This document shows, in pieces, positions 43,860-56,226 of a stretch of 64,000 nucleotides of DNA. Position 1 is the first letter of the stretch; each line of letters starts with the position of its first letter. The position numbers were made by a program, and so were the translations under genes. The notes under the pieces were generated by a model. The model was not told the origin of the DNA. It worked only from the letters and a program-made list of their open reading frames with translations, and did not search any database. Source of the stretch: Siphonodentalium dalli (taxonomy: Eukaryota > Mollusca > Scaphopoda > Gadilida > Siphonodentaliidae); the NCBI GenBank assembly GCA_032622095.1, contig CP136061.1, positions 213,434,373-213,498,372 on the forward strand, read 5' to 3'.

Positions 43860-44945
43860 TGACGTTCATACATACATCATCTAGTTCTGAGGGTAAACTT
43901 GTCTTGTTATTTAAAGATTCAAATTTGCTTCATATCGTATCAAGTTCGTGTAGATCGATATTATTTATAACATCGAAACCCTTTTCGTGGTTCCAACGTC
44001 GAATTCTAGATGGAGGCATTAACTCATCTATGATATCACAATCTGCATTTTCATGCTCAGGATTGGTACAAAAGCGAATTGTGGTTTGTAGCGGGCTATG
44101 TACATCACTTAATAGGTTGGAGAATTGCCCAACGTGGAAGTTTTCAATAGCGTGGAATAAGTGCTTATTACCCAAAGCGTTGTCAATTACTGACCTATCT
44201 AATTCAGTCTTCCATAACCCTGATCATCGCCACATTTTCCGTTCAAAATGCGAAAATAGTTACATTTACACAAATTTAAAATCTTATAGCCATAACTGTC
44301 GACCCTTCCAGTGTGCTCCGAATGTCTGTTCGAGAATAGGAAAAGGTAGTCACTATGCTTGATATGGTCAGCATGAGTGTGGTCATAATCGTCAAATTCA
44401 TAATCAAAATCAGCATTAATTACATCATATATCGAAATTATTAGACGAGTCAAACTTCGTCAAATATGAAATGGTACAAATTAAGGAGTCAATATCATTG
44501 TCTTCGATATCACTCAGCTTATTCGTTCGGGCGTTGAAATCCCCTGTTATTAGAATGAGTTCAATGTCTTTCCGGACTTGTCTCAATTCTCCCTCGAGGT
44601 CGATCGACCAATTGTCGTCGCAATATCTAGTGTTGGTCGGTGGTATATATACACGGCCCATATAAGTAAGGATAGTTTGTTAAGTGTGCAATCAGGGTCC
44701 ACGTACGACCAGGCAATAATCTTTGAATTAGTCTTAATTGCTTTCACATATTTTAACAAGTGATCTTTAACACAAATTAACAGCGCACCACATCGTTTAC
44801 CACGTCCCATGTGTCCACCTTTCATTATACATATACTGAAGTTTGGGATTAAAATATCACCTTCGATAAAACTTTTTACCTCGCTTAAACTTATCCAACC
44901 ACATACATTCAGAGTTAAGATCTCTATTTTCCCTGACGTGATCGC
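43860..44945 (-). pseudogene. LINE endonuclease domain remnant
   Basis: On the minus strand, conceptual fragments in several frames follow the order of an APE-type endonuclease. They are an NVCGW-type start (~44915), GRGKRCGALLICVKDHL, VYIPPTN, LILITGDFNARTN (the GDFN motif, ~44540), SYGYKILNLCK/RILNGK (~44260), VIDNALGNKHLF and SDVHSPL (decayed SDHxPL, ~44070). At least three frameshifts separate them. No RT domain follows; instead a truncated MITE and then the LINE C-terminus (43141-43468) are found. It is a non-functional, internally deleted retrotransposon of a clade common in molluscs and other invertebrates. Confidence 0.78.
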
Positions 44946-45210
44946 ATAACATTCATTTGCTCTGTGTAATTGTTTATTTAGGGTTTAACGTCGCTGACAC
45001 TTGGCATATTTGATGTAAACAGTGTTTATTCCATATAATTAAAAAAATGCATGTCACAAAATATGAAGCATGAATATTGGTTACATGGAGGGGATCCGAC
45101 ATCAAGCATAAAGCTTATGCCAGACTTTAACCATAAAATAGCCGACAAAAAACAACCGTGTAATACATCGTTCCATTTCAAACTCAAATTTCATGTCACA
45201 TAATATAAAG

Positions 45211-45337
45211 TTATTATACAATGTTGCGTACAGTATATGTTTTTCTTGTACGAGTCCAGGTTGTGGTGAAATGTCAAATTGGACGAGACACGCAGTACAA
45301 GAAAAAACACAATCTGTACGCAATATTGTATAATGAC
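45211..45337. repeat. Inverted repeat, ~40-bp arms, ~45-bp loop
   Basis: TTATACAATGTTGCGTACAG...TTTTTCTTGTAC pairs with GTACAAGAAAAAAC...CTGTACGCAATATTGTATAA. Possible small foldback element; no target duplication resolved. Confidence 0.6.
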
Positions 45338-45339
45338 AT

Positions 45340-46565
45340 TTTTATAATCCATTTGTATGTTTATCCAAATTTTGGGAATAAAACTTTTGTGGTTATTTTT
45401 TGTATTTGTCGGCAGTTGACTCTCTATAAAGCCTGTATTTGATCATCAGAAAACATGATTTTGAACAGTAAACACGGAAGTGGAAAAAAACTCAACGCGG
45501 AAGTGAAACGTCTGCTAAATCCACCAGTGTTACGCGCGCATCACAATTTCACCGATTCAGTTCGCAATTGAGTTAATTCGTGACGTCACGGAGTCCCGAT
45601 AAAAAAGTCATATTGAATATGACTTTTCCCCGGATTATCACGTGACGGCTTTTGCCCAATCAGAAAGAGTGTTTGTTAAGGGATGGATATAATCTATAAT
45701 GCACATATTCTATAATTCCAGAGCTAAGGACTGAACAAACGAGCTACTAATAGCCTCATGCTACGAGTTATTTGAAAACGTTGCCGGGGCATAGGCAAAT
45801 GGAGATGTAGGAGTCTTCTGCTCAATATATTACATACATGCAAGATATGTCTGCTGAAGAAATAATTTACGAGTTTCTGGAAATCTAACTGGAAACATGT
45901 AAAATGTTTGTGACCATAGCCTACTGTCGTGTATTTCCCATATTTACATTCATTCTGCTAAGCGGCCCTGGAATTTATTGGGTTGAGCCATGCATCATCT
46001 TCCAAGTTAGTCAGTTCTACGTCTACATACTACGTATACACGGTCATGCAGTCTGTCATGTTTAATAATACTAATCAGTTCAAGTACCCTTTTCGCTTGT
46101 CAATGGTGTATTTTTGTTTATCCTTAAGTCTCAAAATGAAATTGCATATTGGAAATCTAAATCCCCTAATTCCGGTGTATCAGTCGCATAATTAATTTTT
46201 CGTGTGGTTATTTCATCGTCTAACAATTTCGATCATTTCAAATAGAACTGCTGAATAAAGATCCATGTTTTACTTGATATGCGAGCTGTTAAATGGGAAG
46301 GGAGTGGCAACAAAACGGATTTGCTGTAAGCGGATGAATGTATAAAGAGTTCCAAGATTATATAAACATATAGATGCATTACCCATCTATATCACTCTCG
46401 TTCTAGGGAGTCTATTTGACTCTTTCATCCCTGAATATACAGATATACATATCCCAGAACCATGGATTTACAGCTTACTTCACTACTGGTTGATATGACA
46501 AACAGCACGTTTTTCGTTAGTAAGTATCCTTCAAGTTGTGTTATATATGAGTTGGTGACGTCATC
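45340..46565. other. No gene recognised
   Basis: A short perfect dyad AAAAGTCATATTGAATATGACTTTT lies at ~45605-45629. Otherwise nothing is supported. Confidence 0.35.
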
Positions 46566-47058
46566 TTAAAGATACAAGCGGCGTTGGTGGTGGTATTAAT
46601 ATATTCACCTCCGTCAAAAACAGCCATACACAGAAGGAATAGTAATATATAGACAGACTTTGTTCTTATGACAATCAGAAATATGGCATAAAAAGTATGT
46701 TATTGTCCATTTTTTCCCCTTTGTTATGTAAACAAAAGCAAAAAACGTTACGTTTCCTGGCTTTTGTTTAGATCCGGATATGGTAAACATAAATGGAAAG
46801 AATTAAGAGCGTTTATATCATTTTTGTGTGATTAACCAATAGAATTGCTCTGTGTTATGTAAACAGACGCACAACTTCTGTAACATTAACAGTCTCTTGT
46901 TTACGTACACCATCGTACGTCTTGACGACAATATACTATTTACGCGCTGATTATGTTTGGCATATGAGCGGAACTGTATATATTTTGGTGTTCCTTCTGT
47001 TGATGGCGATTTGAACAAATATAAATATATCTGCAACGAACGCCGCCCGTGCCTTTAA
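46566..47058 (-). mobile_element. TTAA MITE, family A, copy 5
   Basis: Bounded by TTAA (46566-46569 and 47055-47058). Same orientation as the copy at 3072 and inverted relative to 37978. About 490 bp, with a small deletion near 46790. Confidence 0.8.
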
Positions 47059-47059
47059 A

Positions 47060-47479
47060 ATTATGTCAGGTGTGTATAAGCGAAAACTGAACTGAGAAGG
47101 GCCATAAAATCTATAAAAGAGTAAATGGAGAGAAAAAAAATATTCTATTTTCGTGCAAGGAAATGGTACCCCAACCAGCCCATAACTCCAACACCCCGCA
47201 ACGGTTCTCAGCTACTACTGTAAGTTAAGTATTTGCGACCCACATGTAGCGCTGCCATACAAAACAAAGTGGATGTTGCGTATCTGACAGAACCGGCCAC
47301 AAGTTAGCGGTTAACAATGCCGTGTCCACTCGAGCTATCGACTTGGGGATTGGAACTTTGGTATATACAGGTCTATTATGCACGATAGTGCAAACCCAAT
47401 CACGCTCGGACCCCTGGTGGAGGTACGGACGGGTGCGGTCTGCTTTTAGTAGGACCCCAGTTTTGTGTACGTCAATTCA
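47060..47479. other. No gene recognised
   Basis: No supported feature. Confidence 0.35.
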
Positions 47480-47845
47480 GTGCTTCAGTTGGTCCCATCT
47501 ACTCATCAGTCGAAAATTAATAAAACTTCCCATCATTAGTTTTAGTAATTCACTTCGTAGGGAGGAATAATGGAATAAAGGAGGGGGTCAATCAAGTGTC
47601 TTTCACCTTCGACGATCTTGTCTTTGCAGAAAACACTTAGCCGTAAAGATAGAAGTCTTCTCGGTTGCGTATGTCTACCCTTTTCAATGGCGAGGGAATC
47701 ATTGCTTACTCTCAGTCGCGTACATATTGTACGGTCAGCTTTTGAAGCTGTGTGGGTAAGGTTGGTTACAAACAAACAGATCTGAAGATCTGCTATGTTC
47801 GCCGTCATGACGGCGTGCAAAGTCGAACGATGCAGCCTCATAGAG
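47480..47845 (-). pseudogene. Possible LINE C-terminal fragment of another family
   Basis: The minus strand reads LRVSNDSLAIEKGRH followed by RLSVFCKDKIVEGERHLI. This resembles the 'LR(I/V)S..SLAIE.GR' and C-x2-C...E.H motifs found after the RT in several non-LTR retrotransposons. Some Cys/His positions are lost, and no RT lies upstream. The assignment is from motif memory only. Confidence 0.4.
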
Positions 47846-48013
47846 CCAATATCTAGTCAAGGAATTGACTCATTGACGAGTAGTTCCTTTAGAAAATGTT
47901 CAGATCATCAGTTCAAGAAGCGGTCATACTTATTGTCTGAACATTTCCCATTAATGAATAGCAACCCTTCTGCTCTTCAAGTGTCAGTTCTTCTATGTCG
48001 TATACTTTTATTT

Positions 48014-48695
48014 CAGCCTGTTCTCAGAAAAATCCGCACATTATCTGCTTACAATAGAACGTATTTTAGGTTGACATTCTGCTGAGAACTACCTCTATTT
48101 AAGTTGATAATGTGCTGAAAATGAGAGTGATTTAGCCGCATTATCGACTCATAATGAGTAGATTCTAAGCAGATTATGTGTGCACAATAACACATATAAG
48201 CCAACTCACGACTTTTCATGTATACGCTCTTTAATATGTGTTTTCGCTGTGGCCCGCGCCATAAAACGAAATAAGGGACACGACTCCATTAGCTGCTTAT
48301 TTCAGAATCAAATAATCACATATGCACATATTTCACATTATATCGATTATGCGTAATTTCGCGAGGATATGTTGTTTATTTACTTAACACCCAACATAAC
48401 CTCGTAGAAATATGCACATATATAATGTAAAATAGGTACATAATGTGATTACTTTATTCTGAAATAAGCAGATAATGTGACTCTTACCAGTTATTTCGTT
48501 TTATGGCGCGGGCCACACTGAAAACACCTGTTAAAGAGCGTACACCTGACTACTCATTATCAGTCTATTGTGTGACTAAAATCTTCTCAGTTTCAGCACA
48601 TTATCGACTCAAAATGAGGCGATTCTAAGTAAATATCTACCTGAAACAAGTTCTATTAAAGTAGATAATGTGCTGGTCTTCGGGAGAACAGGCTG
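48014..48695. mobile_element. Long-inverted-repeat element, complete copy
   Basis: 682 bp, bounded by CAGCCTGTTCTC and GAGAACAGGCTG. Each arm is ~320 bp with the landmarks listed for 7271-8053. They meet at 'gaggatatgttg...caacataacctcg' around a ~25-bp centre (48366-48400). No ORF of significance. Left/right target duplication not seen. Confidence 0.78.
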
Positions 48696-49192
48696 GAACA
48701 TTCCATCAAAATGAAATCTATACCAGTCTATATGTATACTTTTATAGCTGATAAACGGTTGTACAGCCTATGTTATAATATAATCTGATGTTAATCCAAA
48801 ACGATTTGCAATTCGCGCGCGAAGTTGACCATTGGAAGTTCGTCGGAGAATCGTTGAATATTGGAAAATAACTTACGACATACACCTTACAGTTTGTCTT
48901 TTGTGGACACGCGGGTACTGAAGAAATTGAATTGAAGAAAAAAACCAAGACCATTGTGTCTAGTAGCACCAGACACATGTGTCCCAGAAGGCATTATTTG
49001 AAGCGAAATTAAAGGCCAATCGTGTATGAACATTGGCCCATGGCCCACGAATATAACAATAATTTAGTATTTCGACTTCGCCACAAATTTAATAAAAGGC
49101 ACTGAATGAAACTTTGCTTCCAACTATCTATGTTAATTATTACGCAATGACGGACGCAAAATTCATAGGACGTAGCCCCGGTTCGAACTGGC
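48696..49192. other. No gene recognised
   Basis: AT-rich DNA without supported feature. Confidence 0.35.
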
Positions 49193-50262
49193 CCAGCTTC
49201 TCAAATTATATGTCGACAAGGACCATAACTGGCGGGCCGAAACTAAATTCTAACATGATCCGTATTTTGTATGAGTAATCCATACACCAAATTTGAAAAC
49301 TATAACTATAACTAAAGCTATCAGTCAGAATACCAAATAGTCGCCAAATTATAAGTCTGCATTGACCATAACCTCGGTAAAAATATGCCAACGGAACCCA
49401 AATTCCAGCCTGTTCTCCCAAAAAAAAACGCACATTATCTGCTTATAATATAACTTGTATTATGTAGATAATGTTTAGAATCGCCTCATTTGAGTCGATA
49501 ATATGCTGAAAATGAGAGCATTTTAGTCAAATTATCGACTCACAATGAGGCGATTTTAAGCAGATTGTGTGCGGCAAATGACACAAATAAGCCAACTCAC
49601 GACTGTCCAGGTGAACGCTCTTTAAGATGTGTTTTCACTGCGGTCCGCGTCATAAACTAAATAACGACGATGAGTCCACTATCTGCTTACTGCATAGTCA
49701 AATGGTCACATGATGTACCTATTTCACATTATATGTCGATAATGTTCGTATTTGCGCGACGATGTTGCAAATTCGAACCTCTATTTTCATTAAAAAAAAA
49801 ATATATATATATATATATGTATGGAAATCGTATATCTCTCTCTATATATATATATATTTTTTTTATCTGTATTATAAAATTTGTATTTTATGAAGCCAAT
49901 GAGCTATGAATCTGCCGTGTCAGAAATAAAATTATCCGGAATGATTATGATTAATCCATATACCAAATTTGAACCCAATCAGGTAAATAAACTAAAGTTA
50001 TCAACCGAAAACAAAAATAACCTACCAATTATAAATAGACAAGGACCATAACTCCGGCAAAATGGGCGAACCGAATTCAAATTCGTAATTGACTTGTATT
50101 TTCATGTAGCTAATCCACATACACAATTTGAAAAGAATCAAATAAATAAAACTAATGTTATCCGGAAACAGACATGCGGCTAGACGGATGCACGGCTAGA
50201 CGGACGCACGGACGGACATGTGCAAAACGGTATGCACCCTTTTAAAAAACGGGGTATAATTA
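49193..50262 (+). mobile_element. Pearl-like element disrupted by a half-element
   Basis: Core-like units with 'ataccaaatttgaa', 'aactaaag.tatca' and 'gaccataactc.ggcaaaa.tgggc' recur near 49270, 49960 and 50110. An ACGGACG-type tract at 50180-50215 precedes the end 'acggggtataatt'. A 362-bp single-arm copy of the long-inverted-repeat element (49406-49767) interrupts it, and an AT microsatellite occurs at 49790-49862. Confidence 0.55.
49406..49767 (+). mobile_element. Single-arm form of the long-inverted-repeat element
   Basis: It starts CAGCCTGTTCTCCC and ends at GCGACGATGTTG, corresponding to exactly one arm and the centre of the copy at 48014-48695. CAAATTC is found immediately before (49399-49405) and immediately after (49768-49774), a 7-bp direct repeat consistent with target duplication. 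It contains an extra ~45-bp block near 49446-49490 relative to the other copies. Confidence 0.7.
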
Positions 50263-50264
50263 CG

Positions 50265-51999
50265 CGTAGAAGAGAACGTGACCCACCAAGTGGAGGAGAT
50301 TGTGATTCGAGTATAATATACAATAGCACGTAGTTACCAATAACACATTATCTCTATTTAACTAAGTGCAAAAGAATACATCGTTATAGGATGTGCTTTT
50401 CGTCGGCATGCTAACAAAAACACAGAAGAAATAACAAGTGATTCATTAATTTGTTTTTCTGAGACCGACACTATCAAGCCATGTGTTTGTTTGCATCCTA
50501 TAACAGTGTGTGCTGTCCAATTAGGTTCTGCACATATAACCCAAATGACCCAGACATAAATTAACATTTTTAGATTCTACCCCCACCAATACCATGCAAC
50601 AAAGAGAGATATAACTCACCCTGGACTATATAAACAAATTGACAAATCACTGATTATATAATTTATTTGTTCATGTACCCGAGATGTTATATATTGAAAT
50701 CTGAATACAAATTATTAAAACAATTAAAAAGAAAACTCGCCCTTGACTGCTTCTCTGTTCTCTATCTTAAAATTTGACCGTTTTCCTGATATAAAGGCTT
50801 CACCTTTCGACATATAATCAATTGTTATATTCAGCAATGCTCAGACGATAACGTATTTAAAGATGACGGTTCGATTTGACGCACAATAAACACGTTTCCT
50901 AATCCAATTTTCAGCCTACCAGACAAAAAGACGAAAACAAAATTTGAAGTAATCAAACATTATCACACAGGCATTGCGAAAATCCACAAACTACCCAGTT
51001 GCCCATGGTTACGGACAGAGTACATGCCTTAATGAGCCTAACATGCCGCAGGGTACTTTTTTAATTTGATGAAATTACATATCTGCCAAGTAATATATTG
51101 CATCCTATTATATTTAGCATAACATATCGTTTATATTGCGATGTTTTAAACAATGTATTGATTGTTGATATCGCAACTCCCCTGGCGGTCTGGGCATGAT
51201 CAGTAGCTCATCCTGTACACGTCTGTTAACAGTGTAAAGTCTGTCCACAATATCAATTTGACACTGAGTCCATCAACCACCAAGTGTACGCATTCTATGC
51301 CATAGAATAAGTGCAACATAACGCCTTCTAAATACCCCCCGGGTCTCATTTTAGATATTAGATAATTCCAAATGTTTGTGTGGATAAAACAATTGGTTAT
51401 ATTTTAGCCGAAGAAGGTCTCTTTTGCTTTACCTCAAGTAATATTTCCTTCACATGAGGCAACATTTATTCCACGACGAGAAGACTTTTAAAAAGTCATT
51501 TGCTTGTTGTCAAATCCAATTTATCAATCTCTATGTATTATGTTTGTGTTATATGTTTGACTTTTTAAAGTAAAGATTGTTTACACCAAGGTCCGTAACT
51601 CTGAAGAACAGCAACCACTAAAACACATTGTGGGCTTTCCCTCATTTTAACCTATGACTACACAGACATATATAACTGTTGGCACTTGAGAAACAATGCT
51701 AACTATGACACAAAGATAGAAACTCTTGCGATTTGCTATCCAACAAGGGCAATAACTATGCCAGAAAAAGACAAGGATGAAGGAAGAAAGCTGTCAGCAT
51801 TGTAGTAGATTTTGGGGAATACCCGACGTAGCGCGCATGCGCGAGGTCAGAGAGAAGCAAATTCACACTTGATCTATCACCATATTGACCAGCCTGGTAC
51901 CTAATCCCCAATCGTTAACTGAGGCCAGGAATGTGCCCCGCCCACTGTTATGTAAACAAACACAAGTGGTCAAATGCAAATGGCTGCCGCTCAACGCAA
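50265..51999. other. No gene recognised
   Basis: AT-rich intergenic-looking DNA. Open frames are short and without motifs. Confidence 0.4.
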
Positions 52000-52004
52000 A
52001 GAGC

Positions 52005-52525
52005 CCCGCTCGATTTAGAGAAATACCAATTATATCAAATTGGCTCTATTGTCACCACGTTCACCTAGGATTCAGTTTCTATGATATATTCTCTGAGCTC
52101 GATGAGAACGAACGAGAAAGGTGAGGTCTTAATTCAGTTTGAGAAAAACAAAATGAAATTTACAAGTGTATAGTTCGAGTTAGAAAAATATCAATCATGT
52201 CAAATTTGCTGTTCTCACCACGCTCACCTAGCCTAGGATTTAGTTTCTGTGATATATGTCCAATGTTTGGAAACATATATTTGCCGCAAGGAACAATTAC
52301 TTCGGTGAGAATGAACCAGAAACGTGAGTTTTGAAAAACAAAACGAAATTTAAAAGTGAACAATTCGAGTTAGAAAAATATCAAATATGTTAATTTGCTC
52401 TGTTCTCACCACGCTGACCTAGGATTTAGTTACTGTGGTATATGTACAATATTTTGGGGAAAAAATTGGCAAGCAGCGTTTATTTCGGTGAGATGCACCA
52501 TACAGGTGAGTTTTGAAGAAACAAT
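52005..52525. repeat. Diverged tandem repeat, ~165-190 bp, three units
   Basis: 'agaaa.atatcaa...tcaaattggctct.ttctcacca' marks units at about 52018, 52181 and 52371. Each continues with 'cacgctcacctaggattcagtttctatgatatat'. Probably a core array of another pearl-like element; ends not resolved. Confidence 0.6.
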
Positions 52526-52699
52526 GAAATTGGAAATGAAGTTTAATGATGCTGATGTCATATTTTGCAATTTTAATGAAACAATCAATAATATACAATA
52601 ATTTTGACATTCTAACAGCACAACAAGTTGAACATAATTTGACCTTTAGACTGCTTTAGATGGAGCATATTGTTGCTACATGCTGGAAAAAATAATTAT

Positions 52700-52935
52700 T
52701 AAAATTTGTTACGTGAGGCCGAGGGCCATGTCAAAATTCAGAAAATGGTTATCAACATTTGTTACATGAAGCCGGAGGCCCAACCAAATTCAAAAATAAG
52801 TATCAAAATTTGTTACATGAGGCGAGAGGCCCTGTCCCAATTAACAAAATAATGATCAAAATTTGTTACTTGTGGCCGGAGGTCCTGTTGAAATTTGAAA
52901 AATTATTATCAAAATGTATAACGTGTGGCGGCAGG
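52700..52935. repeat. ~52-bp tandem repeat, five units
   Basis: 'caaaatttgttacatgaggccggaggcc' recurs near 52704, 52753, 52804, 52857 and 52911, with divergence. Confidence 0.7.
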
Positions 52936-52999
52936 ATATTTAATTTGTATACCATTATTAGTGCTAAACAAAAAATGCCAGTAAATTTCAGGTAAATAT

Positions 53000-53305
53000 A
53001 TCAAATCACCTTTCTCTGTTCAGGTTAACGTTCATCAGTGAAGCTGATCGCGAATCGAGGGAGAGATAGGGTGAGAGAGTGTTACATTCAAAATAAGCTT
53101 TGTTTCAATATGTTTCAATTATGCCAACTGGATATGGAAAATCCCTCATATTTGAAATATTACCCATATACAAATCAAAACGTTCTATAATCATGACCTG
53201 TTTATTGTCAATAATACGACCAGTCACAACGCACGACCCGGCATTCTCGTTATATATTGTTGCAATACAGGTATAAATGCGAGGTCACATGTGGTGAAAA
53301 TTCAG
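53000..53305. other. No gene recognised
   Basis: No supported feature. Confidence 0.35.
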
Positions 53306-53309
53306 TTCG

Positions 53310-53545
53310 TTTGATAGACGTAATGCTGATGGGGAAGAGGATTACCTAGATTTGGATCTGACATCATCCACAACGCAATCATTTCAAGACCCTTCCAGTC
53401 CGCGATATGATTTGAATACGATTTCGGCTTCACATGCCTATCATCTCTTTTGGTTTACGGAATGCGACATACGGTTGATGTTCTCGATGATGGGCATCAC
53501 TACTGATTTGATCATATCAAACCGACTCAGTTGACGACAGGGCAC
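53310..53545 (+). pseudogene. Possible N-terminal fragment of a Harbinger/DDE-type transposase
   Basis: The frame reads FDRRNADGEEDYLDLDL...AYHLFWFTECDIRLMFSMMGIT...IISNRLS and then, after a 1-nt frameshift, VDDRAPC. The segment 'FWFT..DIR.M...LGI' followed by a basic/acidic linker resembles the region preceding the DDE domain in PIF/Harbinger-type transposases. There is no downstream catalytic domain. The call rests on a short motif. Confidence 0.3.
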
Positions 53546-53549
53546 CATG

Positions 53550-54725
53550 CTGAAACTTTTTCTGTAGATAATTTTTTTGGCGACTGGCTTCATTGTGTAC
53601 TTCTAGATTGACGATTACAGCGAGGCTTTGTGTCGTCTGCAGCCATCGATGACTGTCAGTTTTGAATAGCGATCTTATTTCGCGGGAAGCTCGTTTTTCA
53701 CGAGGAGTACAGTAATTGCCAATATAAACAGCACGCCGAGGTCGTATCTCAATATAACTGGAGAGTTTACATGAGATATATTTGCTAGTCACGAATTGAG
53801 TAAAGTGATGCAGAAAATAAATTTCAGTTGTTATTTGAGCTTATTAAAAACCATGAAATCGTAACCGTTCTTACGGATAGTAAAATACGACGATTACAAA
53901 GTACACAAATGTTGGTGGCGTGGTATCCTGTCCGTATCCGTAATCGTTAACTTGAGTTTTGCGAAAGGTCTCTAATAATTCGATCCTACCCATGATCCCA
54001 TTAGTAGGTTGTGATGGCCATATATCGACATTAAAAGTAGGAAGTTATAAAACGTTGTGAATTTTTGTCTGACTATCAATAAAATAACCAATGTTCATCT
54101 ATCATAATACAAAGAGCGTCCAGCTTCTGTTATAAAAAACGGTCAATATTAAATAGCGTTTTCACTTATGAAATATCGTCACCGTTTTCGAGTATATTAG
54201 TAATTATTTTTGTGGATTTATTAAATATCACGATGCATCTGCCATGCGCATGATTGGGAATTAACATATTTTTTATTTTTCGCCTGTCAGACATTCCATG
54301 TCGTACCCCTGGCAGTGAAGTTGCAAACTCCAGGCAGAGTTATCTCCCATCGCTCCGCTGAGATACAACTGCCATAAGGACATTAATTGGTAAGGATTTC
54401 TTACGTGTTTTTAGTTCTTATGTTTTAGGATTAAAATTGTCTATGTCTGGCTCAGTTTATATTGTTCTTATGCAATACCGAAAGAATTACCATTATTGCA
54501 AACTTTAAAACAAATTTGGTGGTCAAAACAAGATAATAGGTGACTAAATACAGTTCCGCGACAATATGTAAAAATATATTTATCGTCTGCAAGTACCATC
54601 CTTGTGGCAGTCCTATATCGCAGTGAGTGTTCTTGGCGAGGTTGGTGTTGTAACGTTTCTTGTATATTTTACTTGGGTGTCATCGGGTACTGGTATATTT
54701 GGGCTTTTCCATTCATTTTATCAGT
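53550..54725. other. No gene recognised
   Basis: AT-rich DNA without supported exon. Confidence 0.4.
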
Positions 54726-54731
54726 CGTACT

Positions 54732-55290
54732 TTATCTACATGTATGTTGTTTTGTATCTTGTAAAGCTGGGTCATGTCGTATTCTCATTCTTTTATATTC
54801 CAAAGCCGGTATACCAAGATGTCGTAGTATTTCCTCGTAAGTTTTATATTTATGTCTCTTCCTCAGCTTTGTGGCTATCCATTGAGGTCGTTCTATGGAT
54901 ATTTTATCCTTTTTTAAATGTGGATTACAAATTGATGATCCATATTCTAGGGTAGGTCTGACGTAAGAATGGTATAGAATTTTGAACATGTCTTCGTCCA
55001 TGTATTGAAATGTTCTCATAATACCTTGTTTCTGTTTGCTATGTTCACGGTTGTTGAAACGTGTGTTAAATGTCATTTTTTTGTCGAATAATAATACTCA
55101 GCTGCCCTATAGTGTATTCTGATGGTGTAGTCCATAGGGACCACATGAGATGGGGTGTCCCCATCACCGAATTTATGGGATCACAATTATGTTCTTGATG
55201 GTGAACTTTTCCCATTTGATAATTCGGATGTTGCTGACCCCTAACATGTCGCAAAATAAGAATATGGTATTGATAAACAAACAAATCCAA
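54732..55290 (-). pseudogene. CR1/L2-like LINE 3' fragment (RT thumb/C-terminal part)
   Basis: The minus strand encodes RTFQYMDEDMFKILYHSYVR, then PTLEYGSSICNPH and TYEEILRHLGIPALEY. This is the highly conserved post-RT segment of CR1/L2-type LINEs. Frameshifts separate it from a weaker upstream part (HPNYQMGK..., to ~55290). It lacks the catalytic RT. The portion present is the one missing from the LINE at 27757-29390, on the same strand but 25 kb away. Confidence 0.75.
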
Positions 55291-55294
55291 TAGG

Positions 55295-55665
55295 TTACAC
55301 CATAGCACGGATTTATCTCAGTCATAACACCATTTAGTATATGCTAAGCTATCAATTAGTAGTATTTTTGCATCAGATACAACCCGTTATGCGTCTATAG
55401 TGAGATATCGATATCTGACTCTTATCCATCCGCGCTAAAACTAAAAGAGATTGGGTTCTTGTGAAAAAATTGTAATATGTGATAATTGTTTTTTTTAACA
55501 TACTATGTTAGCCTCTTTATTCCCCAAGCAATCTATGTGAAAATAGAACTAGTTGTATATGCACAAACTCATTACCATGACTATGCTTGGGTATACACAT
55601 TTGCACGTTTTACTCTTGAGCCATGGGCCAACAGAGCGGAGCATATAACAAACATAACGTCTACA
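55295..55665. other. No gene recognised
   Basis: No supported feature. Confidence 0.35.
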
Positions 55666-55666
55666 C

Positions 55667-55797
55667 TTTTTGGTTGGATATGGTAATATCAATCGTTGAT
55701 GACACACAAAATGAATTTCCACTCGTGGCCGAGCCACTCGTGGGAATTCATTTTTATTGTCAACGCTCATGAGATAATTAGCATATCCAACCAAAAA
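55667..55797. repeat. Palindrome, ~55-bp arms
   Basis: TTTTTGGTTGGATATG...AAAATGAATTTCCACTCGTGG pairs with CCACTCGTGGGAATTCATTTT...CATATCCAACCAAAAA. A few asymmetric bases lie in the arms. Probable foldback MITE. Confidence 0.6.
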
Positions 55798-55799
55798 TA

Positions 55800-56226
55800 G
55801 TAGATATCGTCTATTTATGCACAACGCGTGTAAATGCGAACTAAAGAAAACAATTATGCAAAGTAGCAAATGTCCTGATCTCCACGTGCCTATATTTAGT
55901 TCTAATTGATCCCTACACGTACCAAATGAGGCAACAAATATCCGCGTCATTCCCATTATGTACCGAATTTATAAACTCAAGTTGTTCAGTTCGTGTGTTC
56001 TGTGAATTAAAAAAAATATTTGTCAAATGAAAATGGTGTTGACAATATTCAAAAGGAGGTTAAACGATGATCACTCGGTTTCTATACCTGTACCGGGTTC
56101 GTCAGCAAAGAAAGCTAACACTTCATCGGGCAGCTTTATTTACATGTAGCCCGACGACGAAGTTGAACTGCTTGTAAGTGTAGTTTTAGACTATAGAACC
56201 TAGCAACTAGCCGGATTGGGAAACAT
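55800..56226. other. No gene recognised; possible upstream continuation of the next ORF
   Basis: Around 56035-56165 a different frame reads a plausible polar peptide (RRLNDDHSVSIPVPGSSAKK...) up to CTT|GTAAGT at 56173. No acceptor at a workable distance links it to the ORF at 56227. Confidence 0.25.

Noticed and set aside
43859-44362. 167-codon plus-strand ORF
   Set aside because: It is antisense to the LINE endonuclease remnant, whose minus-strand motifs (GDFNARTN, SDxHSPL) are recognisable.
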